Assembly: GCA_022652655.1 (NCBI GenBank)
Contig: JALCRQ010000009.1
Coordinates: 1-37,042 of the forward strand
DNA length: 37,042 bases
DNA from: Oscillibacter sp.
GTDB taxonomy: Bacteria; Bacillota; Clostridia; Oscillospirales; Oscillospiraceae
Direction: 5' to 3'
Shown: piece after piece, positions 32,174-37,042 of the stretch
Layout: each line of letters starts with the position of its first letter
Position numbering within the stretch: the first letter of the stretch is position 1
Program-made: the position numbers and the translations under genes
The notes under the pieces: model-generated
The model's database searches: none
What the model was told of the DNA's origin: nothing
What the model saw: only the letters and a program-made list of their open reading frames with translations

Positions 32174-32617
32174 ATGAACTATCTCTCCCACAGCGAACAG
32201 GAGACTGAAGCGGCCGGCGAACAGCTGGGCCGGACACTGAAACCGGGCACGGTCCTCGCCTATCGGGGCGGACTGGGCATGGGCAAGACCGCCTTTACCC
32301 GGGGACTTGCCCGGGGCCTGGGCTGCCGGGGCCGGGTGACAAGCCCCACCTTTACCATCGTCAACGAATACGAGGGGCGTATTCCCCTCTTTCATTTTGA
32401 TATGTACCGCCTGGACGGCGCGGACGCTCTTTTTGACATCGGCTGGGAGGACTATCTGGGCCGGGGCGGCGTATGCGCCGTGGAGTGGAGCGAGCTGGTG
32501 GCCTCCGCTCTGCCGCCCGATACGCTGTATGTCACGCTGAACCGCTGTCCCGGCCACGACGACTGGCGGGAAATTTCTGTTGAGGAGGGAACCGTCCATG
32601 AGAATTCTGGCACTTGA
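32174..32617 (+). CDS. tsaE: tRNA t6A biosynthesis ATPase TsaE
   Basis: Works with TsaB and TsaD to transfer threonylcarbamoyl to A37 of ANN-reading tRNAs, using the intermediate made by TsaC/Sua5 (encoded at 20869-22542 in this window). 147 residues: Walker [16 protein letters not shown] at about 32-46, [10 protein letters not shown], and the Walker B-like FHFDMYRL followed by [15 protein letters not shown] precedes the ATG. It overlaps the next gene, tsaB, by 20 bases, so the two are coupled. Confidence 0.96.
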   Translation: MNYLSHSEQETEAAGEQLGRTLKPGTVLAYRGGLGMGKTAFTRGLARGLGCRGRVTSPTFTIVNEYEGRIPLFHFDMYRLDGADALFDIGWEDYLGRGGVCAVEWSELVASALPPDTLYVTLNRCPGHDDWREISVEEGTVHENSGT

Positions 32618-33287
32618 GACGTCCGCCAAAGCCTGCTCCGCCGCCGTCACGGAGGACGGGCGGGTAGCGGCCTCCGCGTTTCAATGCACGGCGCTGACCC
32701 ACAGCCGGACGCTGATGCCCATGGTGCAGGCCATGCTGAAAAACGCGGAGCTGACCGTGGACGACTGTGACGCCGTGGCTGTGGCCAACGGACCGGGCTC
32801 CTTTACCGGAATCCGCATCGGCATTGCCGCCGCCAAGGGGCTGGCGTTTGCGGCGGACAAGCCCGCCGTGGGCGTCTCCACGCTGGAGGCCATGGCTCTG
32901 GGCTGCGCGGGAATGGACGGGTTGGTGGTCTGCGCCATGGATGCCCGCCGTCAGCAGGTTTACAACGCCGTTTTTGAATCCAAAGACGGCGTGCTCTCCC
33001 GCCGGACGCCGGACCGCCCCATCGGCCTTGCGGAACTGGCCGAGGAGCTGAAAAATGTCGAAAAGCGGAAAATAATCGTTGGCGACGGTGCGCTTTTGTG
33101 TTATAATTATCTTTTGGAACATGAAATACCCTGCGTACTGGCGCCCTCGCATCTTCTGATGCAGAGCGCCGTCACTGTGGCCCTGGCTGCTGAGGCGGCC
33201 GTGCGGGAGGGCCGGAGCGTTACCGCGCAGGAGCTGGCGCCGGTCTACCTCCGCGCCGCACAGGCAGACCGTCTGAAAACTCAATAA
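32598..33287 (+). CDS. tsaB: tRNA t6A biosynthesis protein TsaB
   Basis: Inactive Kae1-like partner that bridges TsaD and TsaE. 229 residues of the ASKHA fold: [26 protein letters not shown], then [21 protein letters not shown], the strongest family signature, and [13 protein letters not shown]. Start at 32598, with GAGGAGG just upstream. In many Firmicutes rimI and tsaD follow; here the next gene is upp, so tsaD must lie elsewhere. Confidence 0.95.
   Translation: MRILALETSAKACSAAVTEDGRVAASAFQCTALTHSRTLMPMVQAMLKNAELTVDDCDAVAVANGPGSFTGIRIGIAAAKGLAFAADKPAVGVSTLEAMALGCAGMDGLVVCAMDARRQQVYNAVFESKDGVLSRRTPDRPIGLAELAEELKNVEKRKIIVGDGALLCYNYLLEHEIPCVLAPSHLLMQSAVTVALAAEAAVREGRSVTAQELAPVYLRAAQADRLKTQ
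33079..33107 (+). promoter_or_regulatory. Possible internal promoter for upp, inside tsaB
   Basis: TTGGCG (33079-33084), 17-base spacer, TATAAT (33102-33107), with extended TG (TGTTATAAT), in a locally AT-rich stretch of tsaB about 200 bases before upp. It could let upp be expressed apart from tsaEB. Confidence 0.5.
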
Positions 33288-33307
33288 ATCGAGAAGGAGC
33301 AGTCATC

Positions 33308-33940
33308 ATGAACGAGAACGTGCACATTCTTACCCACCCCCTGCTGCAGCACAAGGTTACGATCCTCCGCAATGAGACCACCAGCACCAAAGACTTCCGA
33401 GAGCTGGTAGGCGAAATTGCCATGCTGATGACCTACGAAGCCACGCGGGATCTCCCGCTGGAGGATGTCAGCGTAAAGACGCCCATTGCCACGGATACGT
33501 TTAAAACGCTCTCCGGCAAGAAGATTGCCATTGTGCCGATTCTCCGCGCAGGTCTGGGCATGGTGGACGGCGTTCTCGCCATGATCCCCTCCGCCCGGGT
33601 GGGACACATCGGCCTGTACCGCGATCCCAAGACGCTGGAGCCGGTGAAGTACTACTGCAAAATGCCCGCCGACATTGCCGAGCGGGAGATTCTCATCGTC
33701 GATCCCATGCTGGCCACCGGCGGTTCCTCCTGCGCCGCCATCGATTTCATGAAGGAATACGGCTGCAAGCACATCAAGATGATGAACATCATCGCGGCCC
33801 CCGAGGGCATTGCCCGGGTGCAGAAAGAGCATCCGGATGTGGAGCTCTACATTGCCGATGTGGACAAAAAGCTCAACGAGCACGGCTACATCGTTCCCGG
33901 CCTGGGAGACGCGGGCGACCGCATTTTCGGCACAAAATAA
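33308..33940 (+). CDS. upp: Uracil phosphoribosyltransferase
   Basis: Pyrimidine salvage: uracil plus PRPP gives UMP. 210 residues, the usual length. Motifs: [25 protein letters not shown] is the family N-terminus in part (HKVTILRN); [13 protein letters not shown]; the PRPP loop [13 protein letters not shown] at about 132-144; and the uracil-binding C-terminus [24 protein letters not shown] lies 7-8 bases before the ATG. It follows tsaB by 20 bases and is closed by a terminator. Confidence 0.98.
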   Translation: MNENVHILTHPLLQHKVTILRNETTSTKDFRELVGEIAMLMTYEATRDLPLEDVSVKTPIATDTFKTLSGKKIAIVPILRAGLGMVDGVLAMIPSARVGHIGLYRDPKTLEPVKYYCKMPADIAEREILIVDPMLATGGSSCAAIDFMKEYGCKHIKMMNIIAAPEGIARVQKEHPDVELYIADVDKKLNEHGYIVPGLGDAGDRIFGTK

Positions 33941-33949
33941 ACGCTTTTG

Positions 33950-33980
33950 AAAAGTCCGCCCTGTCCGGGGCGGACTTTTT
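33950..33980 (+). terminator. Terminator of tsaE-tsaB-upp
   Basis: 12-bp stem (AAAAGTCCGCCC with GGGCGGACTTTT), 6-base loop, five T at the end. It begins 10 bases after the upp stop. Confidence 0.92.
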
Positions 33981-33994
33981 CCGTCCGAATCCCC

Positions 33995-34023
33995 TTGCCG
34001 CCGGGGATATTCCGTGCTAAAAT
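33995..34023 (+). promoter_or_regulatory. Promoter of the NiaR-like regulator gene
   Basis: TTGCCG (33995-34000), 17-base spacer, TAAAAT (34018-34023), with extended TG (TGCTAAAAT). No copy of the palindrome found before the transporter gene is seen here. Confidence 0.7.
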
Positions 34024-34067
34024 CAGGGCAAATACAGCGCAGATGGATGGTATGGGAGGGAACAGCC

Positions 34068-34580
34068 GTGAACGCACAGGCGAGACGTCAGGCAATCCGT
34101 GAAATTCTGGAGCAGGCCCGGGAGCCTGTCAGCGCGGCGGCCCTGGCCGGACAGCTGCGTGTCAGCCGTCAGGTGATCGTGGGCGATATTGCCCTGCTGC
34201 GGGCCTCCGGCGCAGAAATCTCCGCCACGCCCCGGGGCTATGCCGTAGGACAGGAGCGTTCGGGACTCATCCGGAGAATCGCCTGCCAGCATGACGCCGC
34301 CGGCATGGAGGCGGAGCTCAACGCCGTCGTGGACAACGGCTGCACCGCGCTGGATGTGATTGTGGAGCATCCCGTCTACGGCCAGCTCACGGGCCAGCTG
34401 CAAATCTCCAGCCGGTACGACGTCGCCCAGTTCCTGTCCCGCTGCGCCGCCTGCGAGGCCCGCCCCCTTTCGGATCTGACCGGCGGGCTGCATCTGCACA
34501 CCCTCTCCTGCCCCGACGAGGACGCCTTCCTCCGCGTGAAGGCCGCGCTTGCCGGGCTGCATGTCCTTTTTGAAAACTGA
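34068..34580 (+). CDS. niaR: NiaR-like niacin-responsive repressor (HTH + 3H domain)
   Basis: 170 residues. Residues 5-60 are a winged helix of the HTH_11 type (ALAGQLRVSRQVIVGDIALLRASG, wing ATPRGYAV). Residues 70-168 form a 3H domain, named for three conserved histidines; candidates are His75, with Glu83 eight residues on, and His142/His144 in GGLHLHT. This agrees with the metal site I recall for T. maritima NiaR. NiaR (YrxA) proteins repress NAD synthesis and niacin-transport genes when nicotinate is plentiful. Start is GTG at 34068, 8 bases after GGAGG; earlier in-frame starts lie in the leader. The next gene, a membrane transporter behind a long palindrome, is its likely target. Confidence 0.9.
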   Translation: MNAQARRQAIREILEQAREPVSAAALAGQLRVSRQVIVGDIALLRASGAEISATPRGYAVGQERSGLIRRIACQHDAAGMEAELNAVVDNGCTALDVIVEHPVYGQLTGQLQISSRYDVAQFLSRCAACEARPLSDLTGGLHLHTLSCPDEDAFLRVKAALAGLHVLFEN

Positions 34581-34583
34581 CCG

Positions 34584-34612
34584 TTGACAAGCGGCGCCTG
34601 CGCGGTTACTAT
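34584..34612 (+). promoter_or_regulatory. Promoter of the EIIC-like transporter gene
   Basis: TTGACA (34584-34589), 17-base spacer, TACTAT (34607-34612), starting four bases after the regulator's stop. The -10 box overlaps the left end of the 48-bp palindrome, so a repressor bound there would block initiation. Confidence 0.8.
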
Positions 34613-34655
34613 TGGGTATGTACACGTGTCAAGACACATGTACATACCCAATAGT
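34608..34655. promoter_or_regulatory. 48-bp near-perfect palindrome, probable NiaR operator
   Basis: 23-base arms with one mismatch around a central AA. The core reads ACACGTGTC-AA-GACACATGT and is flanked on both sides by GTAC and then the ACTATTGGGTAT/ATACCCAATAGT arms. From memory, NiaR sites in Firmicutes have a GTGTC-N2-GACAC centre, which fits. It covers the -10 box and the transcription start. In RNA it would also form a long hairpin followed by TTTTAG, so it might act in termination of the regulator's transcript as well. Confidence 0.75.
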
Positions 34656-34677
34656 TTTAGATTGGCAGGTGTACGGC

Positions 34678-35784
34678 ATGGAAACGGTAAAAGCATTCTT
34701 AAAGCGGAAGGACATTGAGATTTCCGCCCGGCGGTACGGCATCGACGCGCTGGGCGCCATGGCGCAGGGACTTTTTTGCTCGCTGCTCATCGGCACCATT
34801 ATCAACACCGCGGGGACGCAGTTCCACATCGACTTTCTCACCCGGACGGTGGCCACTGTAGCCAACGTGAACTACACGGTAGGCGGCCTGGCCTCCGCCA
34901 TGAGCGGGCCCGCCATGGCCGTGGCCATCGGCTATGCGCTGCACTGTCCCCCGCTGGTGCTCTTTTCCCTGATCACGGTGGGCTTTGCCTCCAATGCGCT
35001 GGGCGGCGCGGGCGGCCCGCTGGCAGTGCTGTTTGTGGCGATTCTGGCGGCGGAGGCCGGCAAGGCCGTGTCCAAGGAGACGAAGGTGGACATTCTGGTG
35101 ACGCCGCTGGTGACCATTGCCGTAGGCGTGGCGCTCTCGGCCTGGTGGGCGCCTCCCATCGGCGCAGCCGCCGGAGCGGTGGGCAGGCTCATCATGTGGG
35201 CCACAGAGCTGCAGCCCTTCCTGATGGGCGTAATCGTCTCCGTGGTGGTGGGTGTGGCGCTGACGCTGCCCATCTCCTCCGCCGCCATCTGCGCGGTCTT
35301 AAAGCTCACCGGCCTGGCCGGCGGCGCTGCCGTGGCGGGCTGCTGCGCACAGATGGTGGGCTTCGCGGTCATGTCCTTCCGGGAAAACCGCTGGGGCGGC
35401 CTCATCTCCCAGGGGATCGGCACCTCCATGCTGCAAATGGGCAACATTGTCCGCAATCCCCGGATCTGGATCGCCCCCATCGTCACCTCCGCCGTCACCG
35501 GCCCTCTGGCCACGTGCCTTTTCCGCATGCAGATGAACGGAGCGCCCATCTCCTCCGGCATGGGAACCTGCGGCTTTGTGGGACAGATCGGCGTGTGGAC
35601 GGGCTGGGTCTCCCCCAGCGAGGAGGCCATCGCCAACGGGGCCGCCGCCATCGTGCCCGGCGCTCTGGACTGGCTGGGGCTGATTCTCATCTGCTTCGTC
35701 CTGCCCGCCGTGCTGTGCCCCCTGATTAACAGCCTGTGCCGGAAGGCCGGGTGGGTCAAGGACGGAGACATGAAGCTGAACTGA
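34678..35784 (+). CDS. PTS_EIIC_2-type membrane transporter, candidate niacin-related importer
   Basis: 368 residues with about nine to ten hydrophobic segments. It resembles the PTS EIIC_2 family (Pfam PF13303): ALGAMAQGLFCSLLIGTIINTAG near the start, the Gly-rich SNALGGAGGPLAVL, LPISSAAICAVL, and FRENRWGGLISQGIGTSMLQMGN. No EIIA or EIIB domain or gene is in view, so it is unlikely to work as a normal phosphotransferase sugar transporter. It sits behind a palindrome of NiaR type next to a NiaR-like repressor, which suggests niacin or another NAD precursor as substrate; this is inference. Start at 34678 has only a weak site (AGG 8-9 bases upstream); the longer open frame begins inside the operator. 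Confidence 0.85.
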   Translation: METVKAFLKRKDIEISARRYGIDALGAMAQGLFCSLLIGTIINTAGTQFHIDFLTRTVATVANVNYTVGGLASAMSGPAMAVAIGYALHCPPLVLFSLITVGFASNALGGAGGPLAVLFVAILAAEAGKAVSKETKVDILVTPLVTIAVGVALSAWWAPPIGAAAGAVGRLIMWATELQPFLMGVIVSVVVGVALTLPISSAAICAVLKLTGLAGGAAVAGCCAQMVGFAVMSFRENRWGGLISQGIGTSMLQMGNIVRNPRIWIAPIVTSAVTGPLATCLFRMQMNGAPISSGMGTCGFVGQIGVWTGWVSPSEEAIANGAAAIVPGALDWLGLILICFVLPAVLCPLINSLCRKAGWVKDGDMKLN

Positions 35785-35838
35785 CGGCGGGCGCGGAACT
35801 GCTTGCTTGCGCAGCCGCCTCCGCTTTCACGCGTCCTT

Positions 35839-35879
35839 AAAAAAAAGTCCCCGCCGATTGCCGGCGGGGACTTTTTTAA
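35839..35879. terminator. Bidirectional terminator between the transporter and Dabb genes
   Basis: Perfect 16-bp stem (AAAAAAGTCCCCGCCG with its complement; 35841-35856 and 35862-35877), a 5-base loop, and six or more T on both strands' 3' sides. It serves the plus-strand transporter and the minus-strand Dabb gene. Confidence 0.92.
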
Positions 35880-35922
35880 GTGGTACTTTTTTCTCTGCGG
35901 GCTTTTCAACTGTGCGGAGCGC

Positions 35923-36204
35923 TCAAAACGCGCAGTCCACAGCCGCCCGCTCCTGGCGGATAGCCTTACAGATGGCCGAAACCGCCTGATGCCGCGGATC
36001 GTTTTTGTAGAGCTCCAGATCCGCGGGGCTTTCAAATTCAGCCACCAGCACGGCGTCATAATTGCCCGTCCCGGTGTTGACGGACACCTCGCTGCGGAGG
36101 ATCTGGGGAATCACGCCCTGAAGGGCCCGCAGGCCGCTGAGAAACCGCTCCTGCTCCGTCTCGGTTCCGGGGCGGAACTTCCACATCACGATATGACGAA
36201 TCAT
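35923..36204 (-). CDS. Dabb (stress-responsive A/B barrel) family protein
   Basis: 93 residues filled by one dimeric alpha/beta-barrel domain: IRHIVMWKFRPGT at the N-terminus, the SEVSVNTGTGNYDAVLVAEFES middle (GNYD...L..EF is typical), and LYKNDPRHQAV near the end. Dabb proteins include stress-induced and a few enzymatic members; no specific activity can be assigned here. GGAGG overlaps the stop of the upstream aminotransferase (9-base gap), so the two are co-translated. Confidence 0.93.
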   Translation of the reverse strand: MIRHIVMWKFRPGTETEQERFLSGLRALQGVIPQILRSEVSVNTGTGNYDAVLVAEFESPADLELYKNDPRHQAVSAICKAIRQERAAVDCAF

Positions 36205-36213
36205 CCGCTCCTC

Positions 36214-37042
36214 CTAACGGGCGTTATAGGCCCGAATGCCCAAAGCCAGCAGATCTACCGCCCGCTCCAGCTTCTCCTGTTTGAGCACATAGGCGATCCG
36301 GATCTCATTGGCGCCCTTTCCCGGCGTTGCGTAAAAGCCTCTGCCCGGGGCAAACATCACGGTTTCGCCGTGATCTTCAAATTCCTCCAGCAGCCACTGC
36401 TGGAACCGGTCGGCGTCGTCCACCGGCAGAGCCGCCATCAGATAGAAGGCGCCCCTGGGGCACTCGCAGATCACACCCGGAACCTTCTGCAGGCGGGACA
36501 CCACCGTATCCCGGCGGCGTCGGTACTCCTCCCGCACACCGGCAAAGTACTCCGGCCCCACCGTATACAGCGCGGCGGCGCCGATCTGATCCAGCGTGGC
36601 CGAGCAGAGACGGCCCTGGCAAATCTTCAGCGCGTGGGCCATCAGCTGGCGGTTGCGGGAAATCAGCACGCCCACTCGGGCGCCGCAGGCTGAGAAGCGC
36701 TTGGACACCGAGTCAATGACGATGGTGTTCTCCGCGGCGTCCTCAAACTCCAGCATGGTGGCCAGGGCTCCGCCGCCGTAATCAAACTCCCGGTACACCT
36801 CGTCGCTGATAAGGAAAATTCCGTGCTCCCTGGCCAGTTCGCTGAGCATGCGCATCTCCTCCCGGGAGAGGACGACACCCGTGGGATTTCCGGGGCTGGT
36901 GACCAGGATGGCCCGGGTGCGCCCGTCGATCAGAGGCTCGATTCTGGCCCGGTCGGCATAGCGGTAGCCCTCCTCCGGAGTGGTGGGAATGGGCTTGATG
37001 TGGGCGCCCGTGAGGCGGGTGAAGGTGTTGTAATTGGGATAA
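36214..37042 (-). CDS. Class I/II pyridoxal-phosphate aminotransferase, 3' part (runs off right edge)
   Basis: C-terminal 275 codons of a fold-type I aminotransferase; the frame is open to the last base, which reads YPNYNTF just inside the edge. Motifs: SPGNPTGVVLSREEM with the conserved Asn, SDEVYREFDY with the Asp and Tyr that hold the cofactor ring, DSVSKRFSACGARVG with the Schiff-base Lys and the phosphate Arg, and NEIRIAYV with the substrate-carboxylate Arg. It resembles the aspartate/alanine/aromatic aminotransferase group; the substrate cannot be set from this part. It is followed by the Dabb gene. Confidence 0.93.
   Translation of the reverse strand, partial: YPNYNTFTRLTGAHIKPIPTTPEEGYRYADRARIEPLIDGRTRAILVTSPGNPTGVVLSREEMRMLSELAREHGIFLISDEVYREFDYGGGALATMLEFEDAAENTIVIDSVSKRFSACGARVGVLISRNRQLMAHALKICQGRLCSATLDQIGAAALYTVGPEYFAGVREEYRRRRDTVVSRLQKVPGVICECPRGAFYLMAALPVDDADRFQQWLLEEFEDHGETVMFAPGRGFYATPGKGANEIRIAYVLKQEKLERAVDLLALGIRAYNAR

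Noticed and set aside
1-37042. CRISPR arrays, tRNA or rRNA genes, insertion sequences, prophage
   Set aside because: No regularly spaced repeats, no tRNA-like cloverleaf or CCA ends, no rRNA sequence, and no transposase or phage gene was recognised. The only repeats found are in the LCP tail and the tsaE leader.

Overview
The window is a dense, GC-rich stretch of chromosome from a Gram-positive anaerobe of the Firmicutes. Gene content and order (smc-ftsY, yhbY-nadD-yqeK-lcp-rsfS, a leucine T-box before leuS, proBA-proC, S-layer-homology proteins, a NiaR-type regulator) point to class Clostridia, most likely a gut Oscillospiraceae relative (Oscillibacter/Flavonifractor-like). That placement is inferred from gene content and base composition, not from a database search. 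I saw no tRNA, rRNA, CRISPR array, transposase or phage gene.

Layout, left to right. (1) 1-1932, minus: the 5' part of leuS with its own promoter and a T-box leader. (2) 1979-11571, minus: an operon from a sigma-A-like promoter, smc-ftsY-rph-rdgB-yhbY-(nadD::yqeK fusion)-lcp-rsfS, covering chromosome organisation, SRP targeting, RNA processing, nucleotide sanitation, NAD synthesis, wall-polymer ligation and ribosome silencing. (3) 11699-13500, minus: a TetR regulator, a seven-helix membrane protein and a DUF2871 protein behind a consensus promoter whose spacer is a perfect inverted repeat. (4) 13534-16312, minus: a ClpP-like TepA and a secreted SLH-DUF4358-DHHW protein. (5) 16441-19383, plus: proB-proA-proC, the complete proline pathway from glutamate. 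(6) 19423-29528, minus: an apparent eight-gene operon, ddl-murF-ABC-F ATPase-DUF218 protein-flavodoxin-prfA-(tsaC/sua5::coaE fusion)-M18 aminopeptidase, from one promoter to one strong terminator. (7) 29531-31923, minus: two single-gene units, a secreted Ig-like/SLH protein and a RodA/FtsW-type SEDS protein. (8) 31938-33980, plus: tsaE-tsaB-upp, preceded by a leader with duplicated inverted repeats. (9) 33995-35879, plus: a NiaR-like repressor and a PTS_EIIC_2-type membrane protein whose promoter overlaps a 48-bp near-perfect palindrome. (10) 35923-37042, minus: a Dabb protein and a partial aminotransferase that runs off the right edge.

Most genes are housekeeping. The parts most likely to be new are the NiaR-like regulator with its operator and an EIIC-like transporter (a candidate niacin-family uptake unit), the SLH-DUF4358-DHHW protein (a candidate wall-anchored SGNH-type acyl-transfer or esterase enzyme), the TsaC/Sua5-CoaE and NadD-YqeK fusions, and the repeat-bearing leader of tsaE. 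Start sites were chosen from Shine-Dalgarno spacing and often differ from the longest open frame.
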